Shown piece by piece: positions 9,082-18,353 of a stretch of 30,370 bases of DNA (its first letter is position 1; each line of letters opens with the position of its first letter). The translations under genes were made by a program, and so were the position numbers. Below the pieces are notes generated by a model. It ran no database searches and was not told where the DNA came from. It was given only the letters and a program-made list of their open reading frames with translations. The DNA is from Gracilaria vermiculophylla (lineage: Eukaryota > Rhodophyta > Florideophyceae > Gracilariales > Gracilariaceae). The stretch covers positions 74,101 to 104,470 of the forward strand of contig JAHNZQ020000006.1 of the NCBI GenBank assembly GCA_019155205.2. The letters run 5' to 3'.

Positions 9082-9390
9082 ATGACTTATGCAGTTGTTG
9101 ATGTTGGTGGTTGTCAGGTTATTGTTGAACCAGGTAAATTTTATGATTTAAACTATATTCCTGCTGAGCCGGGAGATATAATTAATTTGAATAGGGTTCT
9201 ATTTTTAAGTAAAGATAATGTTTATAGTATTGGTAAACCATGTTTAGAGAACGTAATGGTTAAAGCAACCATACTTAGACATTTTGGTGGTAATAAGATT
9301 ACAGTATTTAAGATGAAGTCTAAAAAGAATAGTCGTGTTAAAAAAGGACATAGACAAAGACTGACTAGAATTTTTATAGATCATATATGA
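9082..9390 (+). CDS. rpl21: 50S ribosomal protein L21
   Basis: A 102-residue protein with the L21 pattern: MTYAVVDVGGCQVIVEPGKFYDL at the start and KKNSRVKKGHRQRLTRI at the end (the KKGHRQ signature). L21 binds 23S rRNA in the large subunit. It precedes rpl27 by 29 nt, the conserved bacterial rpl21-rpl27 pairing, so the two are surely co-transcribed. Confidence 0.95.
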   Translation: MTYAVVDVGGCQVIVEPGKFYDLNYIPAEPGDIINLNRVLFLSKDNVYSIGKPCLENVMVKATILRHFGGNKITVFKMKSKKNSRVKKGHRQRLTRIFIDHI

Positions 9391-9419
9391 CATTTTTGAT
9401 TTTAGATAGGAGCATATGA

Positions 9420-9674
9420 ATGGCACATAAGAAAGGTAGTGGTAGTACTAAAAATGGTCGAGATTCTAATTCTAAGCGACTGGGTGTTAAAAAGTATGGT
9501 GGTCAAAGTGTGAGACCTGGCAATATCATTGTTCGTCAGAGAGGCAATAAATTCAATCTTGGTCAAAATGTTGGTCAGGGTAAAGATTATACACTTTATT
9601 CACTTGTTGATGGCACTGTTTTCTTCAAAATAGGATCTTGCAAGAAGCGTTTTGTTGACGTTATACCTTACTAA
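9420..9674 (+). CDS. rpl27: 50S ribosomal protein L27
   Basis: An 84-residue L27 starting [20 protein letters not shown], the conserved N-terminus that reaches the peptidyl-transferase centre. [18 protein letters not shown], also diagnostic, follows. The N-terminus starts directly at the mature AHKKG, so no N-terminal cleavage peptide is present. AGGAGCATATGA precedes the ATG at 9420 as a good ribosome-binding site. The operon partner rpl21 is just upstream. Confidence 0.96.
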   Translation: MAHKKGSGSTKNGRDSNSKRLGVKKYGGQSVRPGNIIVRQRGNKFNLGQNVGQGKDYTLYSLVDGTVFFKIGSCKKRFVDVIPY

Positions 9675-9780
9675 TTTTGGTATTAAGTTGTTTTTTTGTA
9701 TTATAGTTACTTAAATATTATTTATAGTATATTAAATTGGTGAGTACAGCTATACAAACTTATTTATATTATTAATATTA

Positions 9781-11280
9781 ATGGTAAAAAAAATTATAAT
9801 TTCTTATTTTAATAATATAGCGGTATTAGTACAAGGAAATAGAGTACAGCAAATTATTTTAACCAATAGAATGTATCAGTTAAATGATATATATATTGGA
9901 AAAGTACATAAAATTTTTTCTAGTATTAATGCTGCGTTTATTAATTTAGGTCATAACCGTCGAAGTGGTTTTATACATATGAGTGATGTTAAAAATTTGA
10001 AGAGAAAAATACAATCTTTTCATATTAGCGATATACTCTCGGTAAATCAAGTTTTGCTGGTTCAGATAATTAAAGAACCTACTTTTAATAAAGGACCTCG
10101 TTTAACAGCTAATATTCATTTACATGGTAAATATGTAGTTTTAATGCCTTTCTGTAGCACAGTTCTAATTTCAAATCTTATTTATGACTCAAATGAGCGT
10201 TTATACTTATACTCTTTAGGAGTTTTAATTAAGCCTAATTTAATGGGTTTGCTTCTCAAGTCATCTGCTTCTGGAGTATCTGAGTCTTTAATACTTCGTG
10301 ATTTAGGTTTACTGCTACAGCAGTGGTATTTTTTACAAAAGCAATTTGTTGTTACGCACGCTCCCCTACTTTTATATAAAGATGAAGATTTGATTCAAAA
10401 GGTTATAAGAGATGTTTATGAGAGGAATGTAAGTAAAATCATTGTTGACTCAAGATATTTGTTAAATTTAATATACTACTATCTTAGAAAGTGGTCCTAT
10501 ATTTCACCTAGTACTAGGACAAAGATTTACCTATACAGCAATCATGATTGTATTCTTGATAAATTGTATATTAAGAGTTCTATAAAAAATGCTTTAAGGT
10601 CAAAAGTTAATCTTTTGCATGGAGGATATTTATTTATACAGAATTATGAAGCTTTAACTGTTATTGATGTTAATTCTGGTTCTTTTAATAAGCTCAATAG
10701 TTCAAAAGATACGGTAATGAAAATTAATTTATATGCAGCAATAGAAATTTCTTATCAGTTGCGTGTACGTAATATTAGTGGCGTAATTATCATAGACTTT
10801 ATAGATATGTCTTCGCAAAAAGATAAGTTAAAACTTATAGAGCATTTCAATAGATTATTGATTGATGACGATTGTGTTCCTAAAATAATACAGTTGTCTG
10901 AACTAGGTTTGTTAGAGTTAACACGTAGACGCAAAAGTCAGACTCTTAAGGAAGTTTTTGGCTATCCTTTAAAAAAGGATTTTAATTATTTTAATTACTA
11001 TTATCCTATTAGTTTGGATTCTAGATTTCTTAATGTCATGTCAAAAACTAGTTATGATTTAAAGACTCAATCTTCTATAAATCAGGATATTAGATATTTA
11101 TTTTTTAGTAAACGTTTTAATTTAGGAGTTCATTTAAGAAATAAGTCTTCTGTTGTTTCCTATCCCCTTATTAGTAAGTATTTTTATTTTTCTAATACTA
11201 CTTATGTCTTGCGTTTTTTCTATCCTAAAGCAAATTATTTGGTACCTTTAGTTTTATATACTTATTGTGCCAGTTATTGA
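9781..11280 (+). CDS. rne: Ribonuclease E/G
   Basis: An endoribonuclease for plastid RNA maturation and decay, 499 residues. An S1 RNA-binding domain lies at about 35-115 (NDIYIGKVHKIFSSINAAFIN and SGFIHMSDV). The DNase I-like catalytic domain carries Asp296 in VIDVNSGSF and Asp339 in IIIDFIDM; the 43-residue spacing equals that of the two Mg-binding aspartates in E. coli RNase E. The pair of cysteines forming the zinc link is not seen after the RRRKSQTLKEV block. The C-terminal scaffold of bacterial RNase E is absent, as expected for a plastid enzyme. Confidence 0.93.
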   Translation: MVKKIIISYFNNIAVLVQGNRVQQIILTNRMYQLNDIYIGKVHKIFSSINAAFINLGHNRRSGFIHMSDVKNLKRKIQSFHISDILSVNQVLLVQIIKEPTFNKGPRLTANIHLHGKYVVLMPFCSTVLISNLIYDSNERLYLYSLGVLIKPNLMGLLLKSSASGVSESLILRDLGLLLQQWYFLQKQFVVTHAPLLLYKDEDLIQKVIRDVYERNVSKIIVDSRYLLNLIYYYLRKWSYISPSTRTKIYLYSNHDCILDKLYIKSSIKNALRSKVNLLHGGYLFIQNYEALTVIDVNSGSFNKLNSSKDTVMKINLYAAIEISYQLRVRNISGVIIIDFIDMSSQKDKLKLIEHFNRLLIDDDCVPKIIQLSELGLLELTRRRKSQTLKEVFGYPLKKDFNYFNYYYPISLDSRFLNVMSKTSYDLKTQSSINQDIRYLFFSKRFNLGVHLRNKSSVVSYPLISKYFYFSNTTYVLRFFYPKANYLVPLVLYTYCASY

Positions 11281-11333
11281 AGTTTATCTTTGTTTATTAG
11301 GACTTTAGTTTTTATTGAAATCAATTTTTATAT

Positions 11334-11376
11334 AAAAAAAACTATAACAACATAAATGTAGTTATAGTTTTTTTTT
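11334..11376. terminator. Bidirectional terminator between rne and psbA
   Basis: A perfect 15-bp stem pairs eight A plus CTATAAC (11334-11348) with GTTATAG plus eight T (11361-11375), around a 12-nt loop. The A and T tracts make it an intrinsic terminator in both directions. It lies 53 nt after the rne stop and just past the psbA stop on the other strand, so it probably ends both transcripts. Confidence 0.85.
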
Positions 11377-11397
11377 AATTAGACCTAGTACCTAAGT

Positions 11398-12506
<1,109 letters not shown>

Positions 12507-12519
12507 GTTAGATGCTTCC

Positions 12520-12537
12520 CAGGCTTTTTCGAACCTG
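12520..12537 (-). promoter_or_regulatory. Small psbA 5' UTR hairpin
   Basis: CAGG at 12520-12523 can pair with CCTG at 12534-12537 around a TTCGAA-containing loop, about 40 nt upstream of the psbA start. This is among the few G+C-containing segments of the leader. Plastid psbA leaders often hold such a stem-loop for mRNA stability and translation; a role here is inferred. Confidence 0.4.
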
Positions 12538-12540
12538 TTG

Positions 12541-12575
12541 ATTATATTATTACAATATTGATATTAACATGTAAA
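12541..12575 (-). promoter_or_regulatory. Candidate psbA promoter
   Basis: On the minus strand, TTTACA (12575-12570) resembles a -35 box. TAATAA (12552-12547) follows after 17 nt, and a perfect TATAAT (12546-12541) directly after that, 23 nt from the -35. The initiating RNA would carry a leader of about 55 nt. The exact -10 box is ambiguous. Confidence 0.45.
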
Positions 12576-12596
12576 GTTTTTTTTAAAAAAAACTTT
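12573..12596. repeat. Perfect 24-bp palindrome upstream of the psbA promoter
   Basis: AAAG plus eight T (left arm, 12573-12584) is followed immediately by eight A plus CTTT (right arm, 12585-12596), with no spacer. It lies between the divergent genes psbA and ycf35 and overlaps the candidate psbA -35 box. A zero-loop poly(T)/poly(A) palindrome here could be a bent-DNA or protein-binding element, or a relic terminator. Confidence 0.8.
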
Positions 12597-12706
12597 TAGT
12601 TCACTAAGTTGTTTTTTATTAAGAAATTATTTACTAGTAACTTTTTTAACTTTTTTTTAATATAATAGTATTATCTTCAAGAATTTTCAGTTATTATAAA
12701 TTAATT

Positions 12707-13081
12707 ATGTCACATTTTAGCAAAATCAAAACTAGTATTACTGATCTAGGTGTTTTAAAGAAGACAATAGATGACTTAGGTTTCTTTTATAAGGTTTCTT
12801 CAGAAAATTTATCTAGTTCAACATTATTTGTTTATGACTCGGATCTATATGTTAATCAGGTTCCTTCTTGTAGTTTTGAGTGGAACATAAATCAATATTT
12901 GTTGGTAGTAGATTTAGGTTTATGGAATTTAGATATTGACTTTAATTATTTTACTGAACGTTTACTTCAGCAGTATGCTTACAATGTTGTTATTAAACAA
13001 GGTAATATGCAAGGTTTTACTCCTGTTGTCCAAAAGCTAACAGATAATGGCTCTATAAATTTAATTTTACAAAGGTTTTAA
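12707..13081 (+). CDS. ycf35: Conserved plastid protein Ycf35 (DUF1257)
   Basis: A 124-residue protein starting MSHFSKIKTSITDLGVLKK, the hallmark of Ycf35 (MSHFS.IKT.I.....L...L). Function is not established; the family is conserved in cyanobacteria and red algal plastids. Near the C-terminus, RLLQQYAYNVVIKQGNMQGF matches the family's Q.YA...V......GF block. No membrane segment or catalytic motif is visible. It is divergent from psbA and ends 9 nt before trnL on the opposite strand. Confidence 0.92.
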   Translation: MSHFSKIKTSITDLGVLKKTIDDLGFFYKVSSENLSSSTLFVYDSDLYVNQVPSCSFEWNINQYLLVVDLGLWNLDIDFNYFTERLLQQYAYNVVIKQGNMQGFTPVVQKLTDNGSINLILQRF

Positions 13082-13090
13082 TTTATTAAT

Positions 13091-13172
13091 GCGGACGGAG
13101 AGACTTGAACTCTCACGAGATAATCTCACTAGAACCTAAATCTAGCGTGTCTGCCAATTTCACCACGTCCGC
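13091..13172 (-). tRNA. trnL-UAG: tRNA-Leu(UAG)
   Basis: An 82-nt class II tRNA read on the minus strand. The 7-bp acceptor stem is GCGGACG/CGTCCGC-type, the anticodon stem CTAGA/TCTAG encloses loop TTTAGGT, the variable arm is long, and the T-arm contains GTTCAAG. Anticodon TAG reads CUN leucine codons. No intron is present. Confidence 0.95.
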
Positions 13173-13283
13173 TTTTTGTCCCCAGAGAATAGTATCATTT
13201 TTTTTAAAGAAAAACAATAGTTATGATTATAATACTGAGATTGTATTTCCATTATTTTAGTGGTAAACTGTGTGAGTAACATT

Positions 13284-13355
13284 TCCTCAGTAGCTCAGTG
13301 GTAGAGCGATCGGCTGTTAACCGATTGGTCGTAGGTTCAAGTCCTTCCTGGGGAG
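13284..13355 (+). tRNA. trnN-GUU: tRNA-Asn(GUU)
   Basis: A 72-nt tRNA with acceptor stem TCCTCAG/CTGGGGA, discriminator G, D-arm AGCTCAGTGGTAGAGC and anticodon loop CTGTTAA (anticodon GTT). The T-stem GTAGG/CCTTC contains one T-T mismatch at its second pair; otherwise the fold is standard. It is divergently placed from trnL-UAG and lies just upstream of ccdA. Confidence 0.94.
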
Positions 13356-13419
13356 TTATCCATATTACTCTTTCTATTAACTTTTGTTTTTCGTTTTTTC
13401 AATATATACGTGGATCCAA

Positions 13420-14157
13420 GTGAATATCTTATTAAACTATACTTTTGATAAATACTATATTGTTTTATATTACTTGCAGTATTATTTTTCTCAACTTCTT
13501 GTTTCTTCTAATCAGTCAAGTATCTTGTTATTGATTACTATATTTATATTACTTGGTTTTTTAACTATTTTAACTCCTTGTTTTTTATCTATGTTGCCTT
13601 TGACTGTATCGTATATTTCTTATCAAAATAATTCTTTTAATAGCTTTACTCTTTTTATCTCTGGCCTACTAACAAGTTTTTTATTTGTTGTTAAATTTCT
13701 TAGTTTAGTTAGTTTATATAGTGCTTCTAGTAAATTTTCATTTTTTCTTAGTGCTTTAATGATTTTAATTTCATTAGACCTTATGAATGTTTTAAATTTA
13801 TCGAAAGTATACTCAAAATTAAGCTCTTTTATTGATCTATCTGATGGTAAAAATAGTGCTCTCCAAAAATATTTATTAGGTTTAATTATTGGTTTTAGTT
13901 CTTTGCCTTGTAATACATCTATTTTATTCATTTTTAATTTTCTTGTAGGTCATATTTCTGATACTATTAGTTTATTTTTATATGTTGCAGCCTATTTTTT
14001 GGGATTAATAGTACCTATAGTTTTAATTTTTAGTCTCAATTTTTATGCTGTGAGCTTGAGCTTATTATCTACTTTTTGGTCTTTATTGAATACTTTGTTA
14101 GGCTTCATACTTTTTATTGGGTCTTTCCTGTCTTTACTTAGGGTATTGTTTTATTAG
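13420..14157 (+). CDS. ccdA: Cytochrome c biogenesis protein CcdA
   Basis: A thylakoid membrane thiol-disulfide transporter that passes reducing power to the lumen so that apocytochrome heme-binding cysteines stay reduced. About six hydrophobic helices are visible. Conserved cysteines lie in LTPCFLSMLP and SSLPCNTS, the DsbD-family redox pair. No in-frame ATG exists before the first cysteine motif, so a non-ATG start is needed. I place it at GTG 13420; the frame is open back to a TTG at 13384. It forms a pair with ccs1, 67 bp downstream, its partner in system II. Confidence 0.9.
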   Translation: MNILLNYTFDKYYIVLYYLQYYFSQLLVSSNQSSILLLITIFILLGFLTILTPCFLSMLPLTVSYISYQNNSFNSFTLFISGLLTSFLFVVKFLSLVSLYSASSKFSFFLSALMILISLDLMNVLNLSKVYSKLSSFIDLSDGKNSALQKYLLGLIIGFSSLPCNTSILFIFNFLVGHISDTISLFLYVAAYFLGLIVPIVLIFSLNFYAVSLSLLSTFWSLLNTLLGFILFIGSFLSLLRVLFY

Positions 14158-14224
14158 TTAATTTATTTTAGTATTTTACTTCCCATGTTATAATTTTTAA
14201 TATTTACTTATTTTTTAATTCTTT

Positions 14225-15562
14225 ATGAATAATCTGAGTTCAAAAAACATATTTTGGAAACTTTTTAAAAGACTGTCTAATTTAAACCTATCCTTATTTA
14301 TTTTATCTTTAATTGTGATTGTTTGTATTACAGGTTCTATTTTGGAGCAAGAACAAGAGATATTGTATTACAAGTTGAATTATGTTAAGTATTATAATTT
14401 TATATTCTTTTTAGGTTTAGATCATATTTTTCGAACTGTGTGGTTTATATCCTTGTTAATATTTTTTGTACTATCTTTAATATCATGTACTTTAACAACT
14501 CAATTACCCAGTTTAAAGAATGCAAGACGATGGAAGTTTGTTTATTCCCAAAAGAGGCCTTCTGTTGATCAATATAGTATTAATGTTGATAGTTCTGATA
14601 AATATTCATCTATTAATATTATTTACTCTCTGATTCGTTCAAATTTCTTTGTCTTTGCTAGAAATGGATCTATTTATGCATATAAAGGTCTCTATGGTAG
14701 GATAGCACCTATCTTTGTGCATTTTAGTATTATTGCAGTACTAGTTGGTTCTATTTATGGTTTTTTTTGTAGTTTTGTTGTTCAAGAGATGATACCTATT
14801 GGTGAAATATCTCATTTTAAAAATTTAGCCTATTCAGGGTTTTATAGTTCTTTACCTTCTCATATATTGCCACATGTAGATGATTTTTATATTAACTATT
14901 ATGATAATGGTTCTATAAAGCAGTTTTTTTCTCGATTATCGTTTTATTTAAATAATAATAAGGTATTTGCCTCTAAGCTTATTTATGTCAATCAGCCTCT
15001 TAATTTTAATAATGTTATATTTTATCAAACTGATTGGCAAGTGAATGGTCTAAGATTATCTTTGGGTAAGAGCTATTTTTTTCAGCAAAATTTTTTTAAG
15101 AGGACAGAAAACAATCAAGTTTTTTGGGTATCTAGTTTTAGTATTTCTGATTCTAAGCAAATTGTTTTAGTATTAACAAATATGGATAATAGTATTTTAA
15201 TATGCTCTGATGAAGGCTTTGTATTAACGCAAGTTGCAATAGGGCAACAATTTTATTTAAATTCTACGCCTTATTGTATTGAAAATGTAATTCTTAGTAC
15301 TGGTTTACAAATTAAATATGATCCAAGTATATTTTTAGTTTATCTTGGTTTTTTCATTATGATAGTTACAACTTTTCTAAGTTACTTATCTTATTCACAA
15401 ATTTGGATTTACTATGGTAAAACTTTTTTAAATTTTTTAGGTTCTACTAATAGAGCTTCTTTATTGTTTGAACAGGATGTTATTCTGGTTAATAGAATAT
15501 ATATTTTATTTTCTCATACACCTTCTAGGTTTTTGTTTAAAAATATTTCTTTATTACGATAA
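14225..15562 (+). CDS. ccs1: Cytochrome c biogenesis protein Ccs1 (Ycf44)
   Basis: The ResB-like component of system II heme attachment, which with CcsA delivers heme across the thylakoid membrane to apocytochromes c. The 445-residue protein has membrane segments at about 20-37, 55-80 and 160-185 and one near 375-395. A large lumenal loop lies between the third and last. Typical motifs are NLNLSLFILSLI and GLYGRIAPIFVHFSI (the latter carrying a conserved histidine), then NNVIFYQTDW. The stop overlaps the 3' end of trpG on the other strand by 9 bp. Its clients in this window are psbV and petJ products. Confidence 0.95.
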   Translation: MNNLSSKNIFWKLFKRLSNLNLSLFILSLIVIVCITGSILEQEQEILYYKLNYVKYYNFIFFLGLDHIFRTVWFISLLIFFVLSLISCTLTTQLPSLKNARRWKFVYSQKRPSVDQYSINVDSSDKYSSINIIYSLIRSNFFVFARNGSIYAYKGLYGRIAPIFVHFSIIAVLVGSIYGFFCSFVVQEMIPIGEISHFKNLAYSGFYSSLPSHILPHVDDFYINYYDNGSIKQFFSRLSFYLNNNKVFASKLIYVNQPLNFNNVIFYQTDWQVNGLRLSLGKSYFFQQNFFKRTENNQVFWVSSFSISDSKQIVLVLTNMDNSILICSDEGFVLTQVAIGQQFYLNSTPYCIENVILSTGLQIKYDPSIFLVYLGFFIMIVTTFLSYLSYSQIWIYYGKTFLNFLGSTNRASLLFEQDVILVNRIYILFSHTPSRFLFKNISLLR

Positions 15563-16102
15563 TGATAAAAAGTTTTTGATAATTATTTTACCTTTTTTTG
15601 TCCATAAGCTTTCGGGGTGGAATTGTATTCCTCTTAACTTTTTATACTTTTTGTGCTGTAGAGCCATAATTATGCCTTTGTTTGTACATGCTGTAACTTC
15701 TAATATTTCAGGACATGTTAAATTATCAACCACTAAGCTATGATACCTTGTAGCTTCAAATGAACATTTTAAACCTTGAAATATATCTTTTTGATTATGA
15801 AGTATAGTATCAATTTTCCCGTGCACTGGTTCTGTAAGTTTTTTTATTTTTCCTCCATAAATATAACCTATTGCTTGATGACCTAGACAGATACCTAATA
15901 TAGGAATATTATGTGCATATTTCTTAATAATTTCTAAACATATACCTGAGTCTTGTGGTTTTCCGGGCCCTGGAGAAATTATTATATGAGTTGGTTGTAT
16001 CTGTGTTATTTTTTCTGTGACAAATTTATCGTTTCTAACAACCATAATATTATATCCTAGTTCTCCTGTGTACTGGACCAAGTTTTGAGTAAAGCTATCG
16101 TA
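15554..16102 (-). CDS. trpG: Anthranilate synthase component II (glutamine amidotransferase), 5' end lost in a sequence gap
   Basis: Supplies ammonia from glutamine to TrpE for anthranilate, the first step of tryptophan synthesis. ILGICLGHQ (nucleophile cysteine) and QFHPESLWT (His and Glu) are both present, as is the SPGPGKPQDSG oxyanion-hole block. The frame continues upstream of the first possible start (TTG at 16081) through YDSFTQN, the conserved N-terminus, right up to the N gap at 16103. The missing piece should encode about seven residues of the MILIIDN type. The gap, not a mutation, removes the start. thiG lies upstream on the same strand. Confidence 0.93.
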   Translation of the reverse strand, partial: YDSFTQNLVQYTGELGYNIMVVRNDKFVTEKITQIQPTHIIISPGPGKPQDSGICLEIIKKYAHNIPILGICLGHQAIGYIYGGKIKKLTEPVHGKIDTILHNQKDIFQGLKCSFEATRYHSLVVDNLTCPEILEVTACTNKGIIMALQHKKYKKLRGIQFHPESLWTKKGKIIIKNFLSLS

Positions 16103-16112
16103 NNNNNNNNNN
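16103..16112. other. Assembly gap of 10 N
   Basis: Ten ambiguous bases interrupt the 5' end of trpG. The conserved TrpG N-terminus needs about 21 nt including the ATG here, more than the ten Ns provide, and no ATG lies in frame just beyond. The N run is probably a placeholder rather than the true length. Confidence 0.9.
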
Positions 16113-16223
16113 GTTTTTTCTTTCCTTTTGAATCTGTTCGCTCTGTATAAGATGAATATGGTTTATGAAACAGAGTATTTTTAATATTATTAGTAAACTC
16201 AATCTTATTATTATTTTTATTTT

Positions 16224-17066
16224 TTATTTAATTTTTAGTAATCCTGTTTCTGGGGAGCTTGAAGTGCCATGTATCTGTTTTTTCATTATTCCTGCTAGAT
16301 AACATTCTCTTCCAGACATTACAGCAAGTTTCATCGATTCAGCCATTTTTCTAGGTTCTGCTGACTTAGCTATAGCGGTATTAATAAGTACAGCTTTAGC
16401 TCCTATTTCCATTGCTTTATTTGCTTCACTACTTGTTCCTATGCCTGCATCAATAATTACTGGTAGACTAGTATTTTCAATGATTATTGAAAGATTTTCT
16501 GTGTTTCTTATACCTTGACCAGATCCGATAGGTGATCCTAATGGCATAATTGCACTGCATCCTATGTCTTCTAATTGTTTTGCTAATATTGGATCTGGAT
16601 AAATGTAAGGTAACACATTAAAGCCTTTATTTACTAAGTATTCTGCTGCTTTTAATGTACCTATTGGGTCTGGTAGTAGATAGTTTGAGTCAGATATTAC
16701 TTCTAGTTTAACAAATTTATTTTGTTCTTGATTTATCCTTTTATTTATTTCTATACCTAAAGATGCTATTCTAATTGCTTCATCTGCTGTTTCACAGCCA
16801 GCTGTATTTGGCAGTAACCATAGTTTTTCCCAGTTAAGTAGATCAATTAAGTTACTTTTACCTAAGCTCTTAGAGTATTGTATTCTTCGGACAGCAACCG
16901 TAATAATTGATGCTTTACTTGCTTCTATACTTCGTATAGCTTCTTGAACATTTTTGTATCTTCCAGTTCCCAGCATTAGTCTTGATTCAAATTTTTGATT
17001 TGCAATTTTTAAATTATCTTCTATATCGATTATATTTTTTACTTTTTCTTGAATTTTCTTTTTCAT
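16224..17066 (-). CDS. thiG: Thiazole synthase ThiG
   Basis: Builds the thiazole phosphate moiety of thiamine from 1-deoxy-D-xylulose 5-phosphate, dehydroglycine and ThiS thiocarboxylate. The TIM-barrel protein of 280 residues has MLGTGRYKN near residue 31, Lys120 in FVKLEVISD as the candidate Schiff-base lysine, [13 protein letters not shown], and [13 protein letters not shown]. The N-terminal 25 residues are a lysine-rich extension. trpG lies downstream on the same strand, separated by about 110 bp and the gap, so the two may share a transcript. Confidence 0.95.
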   Translation of the reverse strand: MKKKIQEKVKNIIDIEDNLKIANQKFESRLMLGTGRYKNVQEAIRSIEASKASIITVAVRRIQYSKSLGKSNLIDLLNWEKLWLLPNTAGCETADEAIRIASLGIEINKRINQEQNKFVKLEVISDSNYLLPDPIGTLKAAEYLVNKGFNVLPYIYPDPILAKQLEDIGCSAIMPLGSPIGSGQGIRNTENLSIIIENTSLPVIIDAGIGTSSEANKAMEIGAKAVLINTAIAKSAEPRKMAESMKLAVMSGRECYLAGIMKKQIHGTSSSPETGLLKIK

Positions 17067-17193
17067 TGTTATTTATAATAAAATTTACCGTATTACTTAA
17101 TTTTTACTTCATTTGATGGTAGACTATTGTAGTTCTATTTATAAAGTGAGAATTTTATAATTTTTTATTTAGTTATTTTATGGTTGCAGTAAC

Positions 17194-17793
17194 ATGTTTA
17201 CTTATTTACTATATTTTATTATTAGTTTAATATTTGTTGCATTATTTATTTTCTGTTTTTATCGAATATATTTAATATTTTTAAACAATTACGTTAATGA
17301 TTTTCAGGGGGTAACATTTATAGATAGGTTCGCTTCTATTTTTCCTTATGGATTGCCATTGATGGAAGGATTACAAAACTTTGGTCAACAAGTTTTACCT
17401 GATTACCCTTTTAGTCTAATGACTTTATATAAAAAAACGTTTATGCCTTTAGTAATTTTTTATGTTACTCATCCAGCTTTAGCTTTTATTACTTTTTTTG
17501 TTTTGTATTACTTGTTTGTGCGATCAAAAAGTCCAATACCAAATAGGCCATTTATTCGTTTTAATGTGTTGCAAGCAATTTTATTATTTTTAATTAATTC
17601 TTTATTAGGTTCAGCTTTTAGAGCTTTGCCCATAGAGTTTAGAGTCAGTTTGTATGGATTAATCTTGTGTAACACGTTATTTTGGTTTGTCTTATCTACT
17701 ATTATTTACTCATCTTTTAAATCTTTAGAAGGAAAGTACTCTAATATACCTGTTATTTCTCAAGCTGTTAAGATACAGATTGATACTCCATAA
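17194..17793 (+). CDS. ycf60: Tic20-family protein Ycf60
   Basis: A 199-residue membrane protein resembling Tic20, a core component of the protein-import channel of the inner plastid envelope. After an N-terminal hydrophobic segment (residues 1-30), DRFASIFPYGLPLMEGLQNFG matches the conserved Tic20 block. Three more helices follow, and FVRSKSPIPNRPFIRFNVLQAILL matches the loop between them. Length and the four-helix layout agree with plastid-encoded Ycf60. It lies 32 bp upstream of rps6 on the same strand. Confidence 0.92.
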   Translation: MFTYLLYFIISLIFVALFIFCFYRIYLIFLNNYVNDFQGVTFIDRFASIFPYGLPLMEGLQNFGQQVLPDYPFSLMTLYKKTFMPLVIFYVTHPALAFITFFVLYYLFVRSKSPIPNRPFIRFNVLQAILLFLINSLLGSAFRALPIEFRVSLYGLILCNTLFWFVLSTIIYSSFKSLEGKYSNIPVISQAVKIQIDTP

Positions 17794-17825
17794 AAATATT
17801 TTATAGACATTATAAGGAAAATTAA

Positions 17826-18143
17826 ATGAGTTTTTTAAATAGTTATGAGACAGTTTATATATTAAAGCCAGATGTTACAGAGTCTCTAAATTTATCTATA
17901 GTTAATTATTATAAATCTATTTTAAAAGAAAAAGGAGCTAGTCATATTATTGTTCAACATAGAGGTAGACGACATTTAAGTTATAACATTAGACAGTATT
18001 ATGATGGTATATACGTTCAAATGAACTACAAAGCTAATGGCAAGTTGGTTTCCTTTTTAGAAAAGTCTATGCGTTTTAATGATAATATTGTTAGATATCT
18101 TACAACTAAAAGTAGTGATATTAATTCTATTAATATATATTAA
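17826..18143 (+). CDS. rps6: 30S ribosomal protein S6
   Basis: A 105-residue S6 with the family pattern NSYETVYILKPDVTE at the N-terminus, then HIIVQHRGRRHLSYNIRQYYDGIYVQMNY and FNDNIVRYL. S6 binds the central domain of 16S rRNA with S18. AAGGAAAATTAA precedes the ATG as a ribosome-binding site. It follows ycf60 closely and is probably in the same transcript. Confidence 0.94.
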   Translation: MSFLNSYETVYILKPDVTESLNLSIVNYYKSILKEKGASHIIVQHRGRRHLSYNIRQYYDGIYVQMNYKANGKLVSFLEKSMRFNDNIVRYLTTKSSDINSINIY

Positions 18144-18233
18144 ATTAATTTAATATCGTTAGTTCTTTCATAATTTTGTCTATATTATACTCATAGTTAA
18201 AATATTATTTTTTTAGTGCCTGGAGGCTAATTT

Positions 18234-18326
18234 ATGATTACTGATAACCAAATTTTTGTTGCTCTACTTTTTGCTCTTGTTTCAGCAATTTTAGCAATAA
18301 GATTAGGTACAGACCTGTATTCTTAA
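18234..18326 (+). CDS. psaM: Photosystem I reaction centre subunit XII
   Basis: A 30-residue single-helix protein starting [15 protein letters not shown] and ending RLGTDLYS, the exact form of PsaM. PsaM lies at the PSI monomer interface in cyanobacterial trimers and is kept in red algal plastids. TGGAGG sits 10 nt upstream of the ATG, one of the best ribosome-binding sites in the window. Confidence 0.95.
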   Translation: MITDNQIFVALLFALVSAILAIRLGTDLYS

Positions 18327-18353
18327 AAGTAGTTTTGATATTTTAGTATCGGA

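Noticed and set aside
13623..13931. Minus-strand ORF of 102 codons opposite ccdA
   Set aside because: Antisense of a conserved membrane protein; no ribosome-binding site and no recognisable motif.
15468..15743. + strand ORF of 91 codons across the end of ccs1 and into trpG
   Set aside because: Shadow frame over two real genes; its length comes from the complement of trpG.
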